Of a DNA stretch of 64,000 nt, positions 17,398 to 25,821 are shown in pieces (position 1 is the first letter of the stretch; every line of letters begins with the position of its first letter). This DNA comes from Massilia mucilaginosa. GTDB taxonomy: Bacteria > Pseudomonadota > Gammaproteobacteria > Burkholderiales > Burkholderiaceae_D. The notes beneath the pieces are model-generated. The model saw nothing but the letters and a program-made list of their open reading frames with translations. It was not told where the DNA came from and ran no database searches. A program made the position numbers and the translations under genes. The DNA lies in assembly GCF_011682145.1 (NCBI RefSeq), contig NZ_WHJH01000036.1, positions 1-64,000 of the forward strand. The letters run 5' to 3'.

Positions 17398-17441
17398 ATT
17401 AATGTCAGACCTGACACCAGATTGACAGCCAGGATGGTGGC

Positions 17442-18254
17442 TCAGGTCGGGCGGTGGGCATCGACCAGGATGGTGGAGACGGAGAAGTGCGGCACGCGTT
17501 CGGGCCATTCGTCATGCGGCCCGAACCAGCGCGCTTCGATGATTTCGCTCGGGTCGACCCGGATTTCGCCGTCGAGATAATCGGCGGTGAAGGCAATCAT
17601 CAGGGAGTGCGGAAATGGCCACGATTGGCTTGAGAAATATTGCAGGTTGTGGACCCGCAAGCCGACCTCTTCGAACACCTCGCGGTGCACCGCTTCTTCC
17701 ACCGATTCGCCCGCTTCAAGGAAACCCGCCAGCGGCGTGAAGCGCTTGGCGGCGGACGCTGCGTGCAGCGCCAGCAAGACATGGTCGCCCTTGCGGATGA
17801 GCACCATCATCGCCGGCGAAATGCGCGGATACGCCATCATCCCGCAAGCGCTGCACACATAGCAGCGCTCGCCCGCTTTGAGCTGCATCGGCTGGGCGCA
17901 GGCGCCGCAGAAACGGTGCGTGCGCGCCCATTCGGCAATCTGGCTGGCACGGCCGGCCACACTGAGCAGGTCCTCGTCGAACGCGCCGAACAGGGAGCGC
18001 ATGCTGCGCCAGGCGTAACCCGGCAAGGCCAGCTCGTCATTGTCGCGCCAGAAAGTCTGGCAATATCGCTCGCCCAACAGGCCAACCGGATGCGGCGTGC
18101 CTGCGATCTCCAGCCGGACCAGCTCTTGTGCGGAAGGAAGCGCCAGCTCGCCCTCGCGCAGCAGCAGGCGGCTGCCGTGGAACACAAACGTGACCGGATC
18201 AGGATGGGATTGCGCCGTAATCAGCGGCGTAAACGATGAGGGCATTTGAAGCAT
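17442..18254 (-). CDS. nudC: NADH/NAD+ pyrophosphatase (Nudix), RNA deNADding type
   Basis: The 270-residue enzyme splits NAD(H) to NMN(H) and AMP and removes NAD caps from RNA in the cytoplasm. A four-Cys zinc ribbon (FCGAC...YVCSACG) lies at about 112-132. The Nudix box reads GFLEAGESVEEAVHREVFEEVG, and the NudC-specific SQSWPFPHSLM follows, distinguishing it from other Nudix hydrolases. Length agrees with E. coli NudC (257). Start 18254 (MLQMPSSF) is chosen over an upstream in-frame ATG because the conserved N-terminal domain begins there; ATG at 18245 is equally possible. Divergent from the GT9 gene. Confidence 0.93.
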   Translation of the reverse strand: MLQMPSSFTPLITAQSHPDPVTFVFHGSRLLLREGELALPSAQELVRLEIAGTPHPVGLLGERYCQTFWRDNDELALPGYAWRSMRSLFGAFDEDLLSVAGRASQIAEWARTHRFCGACAQPMQLKAGERCYVCSACGMMAYPRISPAMMVLIRKGDHVLLALHAASAAKRFTPLAGFLEAGESVEEAVHREVFEEVGLRVHNLQYFSSQSWPFPHSLMIAFTADYLDGEIRVDPSEIIEARWFGPHDEWPERVPHFSVSTILVDAHRPT

Positions 18255-18470
18255 GCGGCCAACCTTGTGGATGTTGTGGATTGCAGGCAGCATACCGCAT
18301 TTTTTAGAGCACAGATTACGCGGCCATGGTAATGCCACGCGCACCAGATGCGATCTGCATCAAGCCGCTGCGCGCCGCAGTGAACGCAAGCGATAGCGCT
18401 GTGTCATATCCATACCATCAGCGCTGCCGCGCAACGGCGGCACAGATGTTCACATGAATGACATCGACCC

Positions 18471-19472
18471 ATGACCTCTTCCTGGCTGAATCAGCACGAC
18501 AGCACCACCGTGGTCATTTTCCGCGCGCTCCAGCTTGGCGATATGCTGTGCGCGGTGCCGGCCCTGCGCGCCTTGCGCGCAGCCATGCCTCGGGCGCGTA
18601 TCAGCCTGGTGGGTTTGCCCTGGGCGGACCAGTTCGCCCACCGGTTCAGGCGCTATATCGACGAGTTCATTGTCTTTCCCGGTCACGCAGCGTTTCCCGA
18701 ACAAGCGGTCAGGCCTGAGCTGCTGCCTGATTTTTACGCGGGCATGCGCGCGCGCCGCTTCGACATGGCGCTGCAGATGCATGGCAACGGCCAGCACAGC
18801 AACGCCGTGGTGCGGGCGTTCGGCGCGCGCGCGATGGCGGGCTTCGGCCCCGGTCCCGGCGGCAAAAATGACTATCTGATTCCCTTTCCGGACACCGGCG
18901 CGGAACCGCTGCGGCTGCTGGCGCTGACCAGCGGGCTCGGTGCGCCGGCCTGTGGTCCGCAACTCGAATTTCCGATCACCGAGGCGGACGAGCGGGAGCT
19001 GGCAGCGAGCGGCGTGACGCGCGGATTGGCGCCGGGCAGCTACGTGTGCATTCATCCCGGCGCGCGCGCGGCCGACAAGTGCTGGCCGGCCGCACGGTTT
19101 GCGGCGGTGGCGGACCAGCTTGCGATCCGGCCGAGGCTCACAACGGTGCTGACCGGTTCGCCCGCCGAGGCGCCGCTGACGGCGGCCGTGGGGCGTCTGA
19201 TGCGGCGGCCACCGGTCGATGCCGCCGGGCCGCTGTCGATCGGCGCCATGGCGGCCTTGATGAGCCGTGCGCGCCTGCTGATTTGCAACGACACGGGTGT
19301 GTCCCACATTGCCGCCGGGCTCGGACTGCGCAGCGTGGTTATCTTCAGCAAGGCCGATATCCGCCGCTGGGCGCCGCTCGACCAGCAATTGCACCGCTGC
19401 CTGTGGGACCCGTTCGGCGAGCAGGCGAAGAGCGTGATCGATCAGGCGAGGGCCTTGCTGATGTTGCGGTAA
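18471..19472 (+). CDS. glycosyltransferase family 9 (heptosyltransferase-like)
   Basis: A 333-residue GT9 protein of the type that adds heptose or similar sugars to the LPS core at the inner face of the membrane. The opening VVIFRALQLGDMLCAVPALRAL is the GT9 acceptor-side signature. Near residue 197, CIHPGARAADKCWPAARFAAVAD is the donor-binding P-G-A motif, and ICNDTGVSHIAAGLGL (about 270-285) is the conserved D-T-G-H loop. It is convergent with a second GT9 (ends 128 bases apart), suggesting one surface-glycan locus. It may act on glycans other than LPS. Confidence 0.88.
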   Translation: MTSSWLNQHDSTTVVIFRALQLGDMLCAVPALRALRAAMPRARISLVGLPWADQFAHRFRRYIDEFIVFPGHAAFPEQAVRPELLPDFYAGMRARRFDMALQMHGNGQHSNAVVRAFGARAMAGFGPGPGGKNDYLIPFPDTGAEPLRLLALTSGLGAPACGPQLEFPITEADERELAASGVTRGLAPGSYVCIHPGARAADKCWPAARFAAVADQLAIRPRLTTVLTGSPAEAPLTAAVGRLMRRPPVDAAGPLSIGAMAALMSRARLLICNDTGVSHIAAGLGLRSVVIFSKADIRRWAPLDQQLHRCLWDPFGEQAKSVIDQARALLMLR

Positions 19473-19600
19473 GCGAAGACAGACGGGAGCGCATCCGCAT
19501 GGAGTGCGATGGGACGTCGATCAGCTTCGCCTGTTGTCGTCACGGGCGTCATTCCTGCCACCACCCAAGTCGCTCCTGCGGCAATACGCGTCCACATCCC

Positions 19601-20689
19601 TTACGCTGCAAGATCCATGCGTCCTCCTTCACGCAGCAACTCCAGCGCCAGCGCATTGACCTCTTCCTGCGGCACCTCGTCGACAAAGCTGGCGTCGTGC
19701 GCACAGCGCGTCTTGATGTTCGCTTCTCCGCAGACCGGACAATGCACACGCAGCGACACCACCGCCCGATGTCCCTCCTGCCTGAGCGGCCCCGATTCGA
19801 TCAGGTTGGTCAGCCAGTAAATGCCGACGGCAGGCGTGCCGAGCGCCAGCGCAAGGTGCAGCGGGCCGGTATCGTTCGATACCACCAGCGCACTGCGCGC
19901 CAGAATCCCGCACAGCGCAGCGAGCGAGGCCTTGCCGCTCAGATCGATCACCGGATGACGCATCGCCGCAATGAGCTCGCGCACCAGCGCTCCCTCCTCG
20001 GCACTGCCGTTGACCGCCACCAGCGCCCCTTGCCCCGCCAGCAGATCGCCGAGCGCCGCGAAACGCCGCACCGGCCAGCGCCGCCGAGGGTCGGTCGCGC
20101 CCGGCTGCAACAAGACCAGCGGCCGCTCGCTCTCAGGCGGCAGCAAGCGCGCCGCCTGCGCCAGATCGTCGCGGGTCGCGTGCAGCTCGCGCCGCATCGG
20201 CCATGCCGACGCACCGGCCAGGGCCGCCACTTCCAGCAATTGCAAGCGCCGGTTGACCAGGCCCTCGTGGCGGACATTGCGCTCCAGCGGCTCGGCGTCG
20301 CGGGCGCACATGCCCACCGTCAGGCGGGCGCCGAGACGGCGCACAAAAGGGTTGGCGTGGCGTCCGCCTCCGAACAACTGCAGCGCCAGATCGATGTTGG
20401 CTGCGCGCAGCTGGTCGACAAAGGCCTCGACGGCGCGCGGATCGGCATCTCCCTGCATGCCCATGCCGGGAGTGGGCGGCATGACCGCCACCGCATCGAC
20501 CGGCCCCGCGCGCCCGTCCAGAAACGCCGCATGCCACGCAAGACCGATGTACACCAGGCGTGCCGCCGGATAGCACTGCTTGAGCGCATGCAAGGCCGGC
20601 AGGCAAAACACAAAGTCGCCCAGCGCGTTCGGCCGCAGCACGGCAATGGTGCGCACGTCGGCCAGCGGCGCGCGTTCCGCGCCGATCAC
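19601..20689 (-). CDS. glycosyltransferase family 9
   Basis: A 362-residue GT9 protein. IAVLRPNALGDFVFCLPALHALK at residues 14-36 is the family opening. LLQPGATDPRRRWPVRRFAALGD (about 190-212) is the donor motif, and VVSNDTGPLHLALALGTPAVGIY (about 265-287) the conserved D-T-G-H loop. Cysteines near the end (CPVCGEANIKTRC) could bind a metal. The ATG overlaps the stop of the upstream GT2 gene by four bases, so these are one operon with GT2 and DUF4254. Likely role: transfer of an unidentified sugar in surface-polysaccharide assembly. Confidence 0.88.
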   Translation of the reverse strand: MIGAERAPLADVRTIAVLRPNALGDFVFCLPALHALKQCYPAARLVYIGLAWHAAFLDGRAGPVDAVAVMPPTPGMGMQGDADPRAVEAFVDQLRAANIDLALQLFGGGRHANPFVRRLGARLTVGMCARDAEPLERNVRHEGLVNRRLQLLEVAALAGASAWPMRRELHATRDDLAQAARLLPPESERPLVLLQPGATDPRRRWPVRRFAALGDLLAGQGALVAVNGSAEEGALVRELIAAMRHPVIDLSGKASLAALCGILARSALVVSNDTGPLHLALALGTPAVGIYWLTNLIESGPLRQEGHRAVVSLRVHCPVCGEANIKTRCAHDASFVDEVPQEEVNALALELLREGGRMDLAA

Positions 20690-21492
20690 AGCAGCACCCT
20701 TGGTGCGTCGACCCGGCGCGACGTCACCGTGGTCGGCAATTCCATATGATAGGCGCCCGATGGAATGATGCCGCAGCCGCCCGAGCGCGCCATCACGCGC
20801 AGTTGTGCCAGCACATCTTCGCCGCAGTGTTCCGCCGGCAGCGCGTTCCAGAAATCGAAGCCGCCCGCCGCCCGCAATTTATCCGTATCGAACAGAACGC
20901 AACCGCCGATCCACGCGACCCGGTAGGCGCGCGTGGCATCGCGTCCGATGTCCAGCCGCCGCTGCACATGGAACAGATTGGCCGCGCTGTGCAGGTGATG
21001 CCGCTCCCACGCGCTGCCGCCAGGCGCCACGACTTCCGGCTCGACCTGTCCATCCCAGAAGTCGATGGCTTGCTGATGCGGGCGGAAGTCATCCGCATGG
21101 CTGAGCCCGTGCAGGGCGCTGCCGACGAAGCCGCAGCGCTGTTGCCGCATGGTGCGCGCCATGCGTTCGACCAGGTCGCTTTCGATGATGACGTCGTCGT
21201 CGAGAAACAGGCAGCAAGGCGCCCTTGCCTGCGCCAGCAAGAAGGCGCGCTGCTCGGCCATGCCGCGCCGCGGCAGGTGGCGCAGCAGGTCGACGCGCAG
21301 TCCTTGCGCCGCCAGGTAGCGCAGCACGGCGCGCACCTCGCCGCTGGCGGCGGCGCCCTCGCCATCGGACTGGTCGGACACCACGATGCGCAAATGGCGC
21401 TGCGTCTGCGCCCCCAGCGCCGTCAGGGTCACCGCCAGCGCCGCCGCGCGATTGCAGGTCGGTATCAGCACGTCGATGGTGGCGTCGTTCAT
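20686..21492 (-). CDS. glycosyltransferase family 2
   Basis: A 268-residue GT-A fold enzyme. IDVLIPTCNRAAALAVTLTAL opens the nucleotide-sugar domain. CLFLDDDVIIESDLVERM carries the D-D-D metal site. WIGGCVLFDTDKLRAAGGFDF, with H-C-G-E-D-V after it, is the acceptor/catalytic region of inverting GT2 enzymes. Start ATG 21492 is used because the conserved part begins three residues later and it overlaps the DUF4254 stop by four bases. Sugar and acceptor unknown. Confidence 0.88.
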   Translation of the reverse strand: MNDATIDVLIPTCNRAAALAVTLTALGAQTQRHLRIVVSDQSDGEGAAASGEVRAVLRYLAAQGLRVDLLRHLPRRGMAEQRAFLLAQARAPCCLFLDDDVIIESDLVERMARTMRQQRCGFVGSALHGLSHADDFRPHQQAIDFWDGQVEPEVVAPGGSAWERHHLHSAANLFHVQRRLDIGRDATRAYRVAWIGGCVLFDTDKLRAAGGFDFWNALPAEHCGEDVLAQLRVMARSGGCGIIPSGAYHMELPTTVTSRRVDAPRVLL

Positions 21493-22106
21493 GGCGCCGC
21501 CCCGCTGCGCTGCTGCGCGGGCGCCGCGCCGTACAGCCAGGGGTTGAGCGCGGGATCGTTGTACATCTTGAACTGGCGGTAGACCTTGAAGTAGGCATAC
21601 CCGGTGGCGGCTTCGAACAGCAGGCGATCGAGACAGCACGCCAGGTCATGCCGCTGCGCCACCAGCCGATGCAGCCTGGCCGTGCATGTGGCCACATGCA
21701 CGGCGCCCGCTTCGCTGCGCCGTGTCTGCGCGTGCATATGAAAAATCTTCAGCGCGAGGATGGACAGCCGGTCGATCATGGCGCCCGCCGTCTCGCTGCT
21801 CAGGCGCGCATCGGCGTGCAGCTCGATGCCGCCTAGCTGCGCAAGCAAGGCTTCGTCGATGAATTCGACCGCGTCGTTGCGCAACTGGTTGTGCTGGTCG
21901 ATCAGGCGCTTGCTGGCGGCAATGGCGGCGCTGCCGGCATCGGTGCGGCGGGCGCGGTCTTCTTCATCCCACAGCAGGCAGTTGTGCCGGTGATTGGACT
22001 CGATCCAGCGCCACAAGGGGCTGTGGGCCGGCACCGGCAGGCCGGCGTCTCCCAGCCTGGCATCGTGCCACTGCAACAACGAGACGGCGTCGACGTCCTT
22101 GAGCAT
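21489..22106 (-). CDS. DUF4254 protein of a glycosyltransferase operon
   Basis: A 205-residue mostly helical protein. The segments WIESNHRHNCLLWDEEDRARR and IDRLSILALKIFHMHAQTRR are the hallmarks of DUF4254, a family of unknown biochemical role repeatedly found beside glycosyltransferase genes. It is the first gene of a tightly overlapping operon (DUF4254-GT2-GT9). ATG 22106 (MLKDVDAVSL) follows an AAGGAGA site, so it is preferred to an upstream in-frame start. Confidence 0.85.
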   Translation of the reverse strand: MLKDVDAVSLLQWHDARLGDAGLPVPAHSPLWRWIESNHRHNCLLWDEEDRARRTDAGSAAIAASKRLIDQHNQLRNDAVEFIDEALLAQLGGIELHADARLSSETAGAMIDRLSILALKIFHMHAQTRRSEAGAVHVATCTARLHRLVAQRHDLACCLDRLLFEAATGYAYFKVYRQFKMYNDPALNPWLYGAAPAQQRSGAAP

Positions 22107-22263
22107 CGCAACTCTCCTTGGGGAAACCTCCGGATGCCAGCGCAACCGTATGTAGCTTGGAGCGGTGCGGCACGCGCAAAGTTCCCCGCGCAGCTTGAAT
22201 CGTCGTCAATGTCTGCTTCAAATGCCTGCTGCACGCCGGCCGGCCCAGGTTCACCCCGATTTG

Positions 22264-23490
22264 TCAGCCTTGCTGGGCCGGCTGCGCGACCGCATGGCGC
22301 GACAGCGAGCGCTCCAGTTCGGCCATGCCGGCCGGAAGGTCGAGGCTGGCGCCGCCGGCCTGCATGCTGGAACCGAAGGCGTGCAGGGTGCGGAACAGGT
22401 TATGCGCGCGGCTCTGCTCGCCCATCTGGCCGATGCGCAGGATGTTCAGGCCGAAGGCGCCGGAAATTTCCACCTTGTGCACGCGCGACATGTGCGCCCG
22501 CACCACATCGGACGAGACGTGAGCCGGTGTGACGATGCCGATCACCGAATTGAGCCGGTGCTGCTTGGGCACCAGCAAGTCCAGCCCGAGCGCTTCGATG
22601 CCGGCCTGCAGCGCTTCCGAGCATTGCTGGTGGCGCGCAAAGCGGCGCGGCAAGGTTTCGGCGCACACCAGGCGCAGCGCTTCGTGCAGCGCCAGGATGC
22701 CGGACACGGGCGCGGTGTAGTGATACGACTTCTGGTTCCAGAACTGGTCGGCCAGCTGGGCGTCGAGGCACCAGTGAAACGGCTGGTGGCTGCGCGTGGC
22801 GATCTTTTTGGCCCAGGCATGTTCCGAGAACGCCAGCAGCGATACGCCCGGAATCGAGGACAGCCCTTTCTGCCCGCCGGTAATGACGGCGTCGACTTGC
22901 CAGGCATCCATGTCGAGCGCCATGGTGCTGAGCGTGCAGACGGCGTCGACGATCACCAGGCAGCCGTGCCCGTGCGCCATGCGGGCGATGCTGCCCAGGC
23001 TGTGATTGCAGACCGTGTTCGAGGTCTCGCCCTGCACCAGGGTAATGGCCGCATAGCCGCCCTTGGCCAGTGCGCGCTGCACCAGCTCGACGCTGGCGCT
23101 TTCGTTGTTGTCGATGTGCAGCAGGGTCGGCTCGCCGCGCACGCGGCTGACCATCTCGGCCATGCGCTTGCTGAAGTAGCCGTTGCAGATGCATAAAACC
23201 TTGTCGCCCGGATGGACCAGGTTGGCGATCGCCATTTCCATCGCCGCCGAGCCCGGCCCGCCGACGCCCATCACGTGCGAGGAACTGGTCTGGAACACGT
23301 AGCGCCCCATCTCCTTCACCTGCGCGATGACCTGGTTCATGGTGTCGCCGAGGTGGTTGATGACGATCGAATTGGCGGCGGCCACGGCGGGCGGAATCGG
23401 TACCGGGCCCGCGCCCATCATCAGCAAGGGTTCATCCGGCAGGATGTGTTCGAGCGGGACTATGTCGGGAACGCGGATTGCCTCAACCAT
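22264..23490 (-). CDS. class V PLP aminotransferase (alanine-glyoxylate/serine-pyruvate type)
   Basis: A 408-residue fold-type I PLP enzyme. Motifs: LLMMGAGPVPIPPAV at the start, GVGGPGSAAMEMAIANL for phosphate binding, VDAVCTLSTMALDMDAW with the PLP-ring Asp, and ITGGQKGLSSIPG with the Schiff-base Lys. These fit the AGXT-like branch that moves amino groups between alanine, serine or aspartate and glyoxylate or pyruvate. ATG 23490 follows GGAGTT. It is divergent from a flavin monooxygenase across 780 bases; a joint pathway is possible but not shown. Confidence 0.87.
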   Translation of the reverse strand: MVEAIRVPDIVPLEHILPDEPLLMMGAGPVPIPPAVAAANSIVINHLGDTMNQVIAQVKEMGRYVFQTSSSHVMGVGGPGSAAMEMAIANLVHPGDKVLCICNGYFSKRMAEMVSRVRGEPTLLHIDNNESASVELVQRALAKGGYAAITLVQGETSNTVCNHSLGSIARMAHGHGCLVIVDAVCTLSTMALDMDAWQVDAVITGGQKGLSSIPGVSLLAFSEHAWAKKIATRSHQPFHWCLDAQLADQFWNQKSYHYTAPVSGILALHEALRLVCAETLPRRFARHQQCSEALQAGIEALGLDLLVPKQHRLNSVIGIVTPAHVSSDVVRAHMSRVHKVEISGAFGLNILRIGQMGEQSRAHNLFRTLHAFGSSMQAGGASLDLPAGMAELERSLSRHAVAQPAQQG

Positions 23491-24270
23491 GCGGTAACTC
23501 CTCAAAGTGTGTGTAACGGATCATTCATCATAGCCTGCAATCGATTAACAAGTTTCCGGCGGGGATTTTTGGCGCTGGAAGCGGGCGCCGCACTGTCCGT
23601 TTTATGCAAACCGGATCATTTTTCCTTCTCCCATATGATTCAGATCAATAGTTTGCCGAATATGCGTAAAGACAACCATTAAATGTGTCTTTTGGCATAG
23701 CGCTCCCGTTTTTTCATGACGCTCCGGATTATTTAATCGGAATCAGCACAATAAACAGGCACAGGATTATGACGCGCGAATGACAAATATGGTCTTTTTG
23801 CCATAACAATTAATGTTCAATTAATTAATCGCGCATCCTTCCGAGCTCTGCAACTACGGGCCTGCGCCGCTTCCCGCCGATGTGCGAATTTTCAACATCT
23901 CAATTGGCGCAACAACAACAGCCAGAAATAGAAGCAAAAACCAAAATCGTTTAAATTCAATCACTTATCGCACTTTCTTATGCGACACAAATTGTCATCG
24001 CTAATACCTTCGCAATATTGATTGACACTCCGATGGCAAATCGTTTTTAATCGCCCCGACGAAATAACAATATTTCGTAAAAATGCCGGATCCGGCATTA
24101 ACAACGCATTCCCGGCATGCGCAAACCGCATGCCGCTTTCATTGATCCGTCCTGCGAGTGATGAATACGATGTCGATAATTCGATCTGTTGATGAGTCCC
24201 GATCCGGGCAATTGTCTTTGCCACATTGTGACGCGGCGCCGCCGGCCGGGCGGCGCGCGGGGATGCGCCG
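23491..24270. other. 780-base AT-rich intergenic region with palindromes
   Basis: Far richer in A and T than its surroundings and lacking any credible open frame. It must hold the divergent promoters of the aminotransferase and monooxygenase genes. Two strong inverted repeats are listed separately (24082-24099 and 24114-24134). A small RNA cannot be excluded, but I see no terminator-like hairpin to delimit one. Confidence 0.6.
24082..24134. promoter_or_regulatory. two inverted repeats upstream of the monooxygenase gene
   Basis: AATGCCGGATCCGGCATT (24082-24099) is a perfect 18-bp palindrome. Fourteen bases on, GGCATGCG-CAAAC-CGCATGCC (24114-24134) is a perfect 8-bp inverted repeat. Both carry a GGCAT half-site, so they may be related operators. 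They lie 137-189 bases before the monooxygenase start. Confidence 0.5.
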
Positions 24271-25623
24271 ATGAGCGCCGCCCTGCCCACTTTTGCCGAC
24301 CTGGCCGCGCGCGTGGCCAGCGGCGTGATGAGCCGGCCGCGCATCGCCATCATCGGCGCCGGCAGCAGCGGCATGGCGGCCGCCGCCGAGATGCTGCAGC
24401 GCGGCCTTGACCCGGTGCTGTTCGAAGCGCGTTCCGAACCGGGCGGGCTGTGGGGCAAGGCCCCGCTGTCGACGCTGTATCCGGACCTGGGCCGCAGCGC
24501 CGCAGCACAACTGGCGCTGTCGCACCCGAGCGCCGGCAGCTGGGCCGCGTACACCGAGCAATGCCTCGACACCATCAAGCGCCAGGGCCTGGCCTCGCGC
24601 ATCTTCACCTCGACCAAGGTGCTGTGCGTGACGCCCTCGCTGCATGACGCCGGGGCCGACCTGCTGATCGCCAGCGCCGACCAGGCCGCCGCGCCCCTGC
24701 TGCGCCACTTCGAACACGTGGTGTATGCGGGCGGGCTGTACCACACGCCGCAGTTGCCCGTGATTGCCGGCGCGGCCCACTTTGCCGGGCGCATCCTCCA
24801 TTCGTCCGACGTGCGCGACCTGAGCCGCTTCGCCGGCCAGCGCGTGCTCATCGTCGGCCTGGGCAATGCCGCGATGGCGTGCGCGGCAAAACTGTTTCCG
24901 GTGGCGCAGCAACTGGTGCTGTCGGGCCGCAGTCCCACCTGGCTGGTGCCGCGCCTGATCCACGGCAGCCCGATCGACGCCGCCATGCGCGCGCTGAAGG
25001 AAACCTTCCGCCACAGCTACCAGGCGCGGCTGTGGGATGCCTGCCGCGAACACGGCGCCATCGGCCATGCGGTCGACCCGTCCAGCCACGAAATCGACGT
25101 CGGGCGCCAGCGCATCACCGTCAGCGACAGCATGCTGGGACCGATGCGCAGCGGCATGGTTCCCTTGCGCCCCGCGCTCGCGCACGTCGACCAGCGCAGC
25201 GCCTGTTTCGCCGACGGCAGCAGTTGCGAGGCCGACGTGATCGTCTGCTGCACCGGCTACCAGAGCCAGGCCATCCTGGCCGAAGGCAGCGAGCAGCCGC
25301 AGCAGCTGGTCGGCAACGTGCTGCACGCGCGCTATCCCGGCCTGTGGTTCACCGGCGCGCCGGCGCTGTGGGGCAGCCCGGCCCCGATCGCCAAAAAACA
25401 GGGCCGCCTGATCGCCCATGCCATCGCCATGGGCTGGCGCCGCGACGAGCTGGCCCAGGCCGTGCGGCCCTACGTCAACTACGACAAGGCGGCCACGCGC
25501 CTGCCGTTCGGCTTCGAGGCGGCCGACTTCAGCGGCTACGCGCACATGGTCGACCAGGCCAGCGCCGACCCCAGCGGCGAGTACGCGCCGCTGGCGGGCG
25601 ATCCGGTCGACTACGCCGGATAG
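24271..25623 (+). CDS. flavin-containing monooxygenase-like oxidoreductase
   Basis: A 450-residue flavoprotein. The FAD-binding Rossmann motif IAIIGAGSSGMAAAAEML lies at about 25-42, with FEARSEPGGLWG following, as in FMO/Trk-type enzymes. A second nucleotide motif VLIVGLGNAAMACAAKL (about 193-209) should bind NADPH. DVIVCCTGYQSQ is the conserved C-terminal strand. Such enzymes oxygenate N, S or carbonyl carbon of small substrates. The canonical FxGxxxHxxxF fingerprint of FMOs is weakened: here HFAGRILHSSDV keeps F-x-G and H. ATG 24328 (MSRPR) is an alternative start. The substrate is unknown. Confidence 0.85.
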   Translation: MSAALPTFADLAARVASGVMSRPRIAIIGAGSSGMAAAAEMLQRGLDPVLFEARSEPGGLWGKAPLSTLYPDLGRSAAAQLALSHPSAGSWAAYTEQCLDTIKRQGLASRIFTSTKVLCVTPSLHDAGADLLIASADQAAAPLLRHFEHVVYAGGLYHTPQLPVIAGAAHFAGRILHSSDVRDLSRFAGQRVLIVGLGNAAMACAAKLFPVAQQLVLSGRSPTWLVPRLIHGSPIDAAMRALKETFRHSYQARLWDACREHGAIGHAVDPSSHEIDVGRQRITVSDSMLGPMRSGMVPLRPALAHVDQRSACFADGSSCEADVIVCCTGYQSQAILAEGSEQPQQLVGNVLHARYPGLWFTGAPALWGSPAPIAKKQGRLIAHAIAMGWRRDELAQAVRPYVNYDKAATRLPFGFEAADFSGYAHMVDQASADPSGEYAPLAGDPVDYAG

Positions 25624-25821
25624 TGCCACGGGGAGCGCCGCGCATCGGCACGGATGCGCGGCGCGCGCAAGTCATGCCCGATGCGTACGGCATTGTGAAA
25701 TCAAGGGTTTTTTTGCGGCGAGTGAAGTTACAATTCCGCCTTGTCAAATGATCGCCAGCACGGTCATGCAAGATGGCCGGCCCGCGCGTTCAGCGCCCGG
25801 CCACACTCCCGGAAAAATCCT

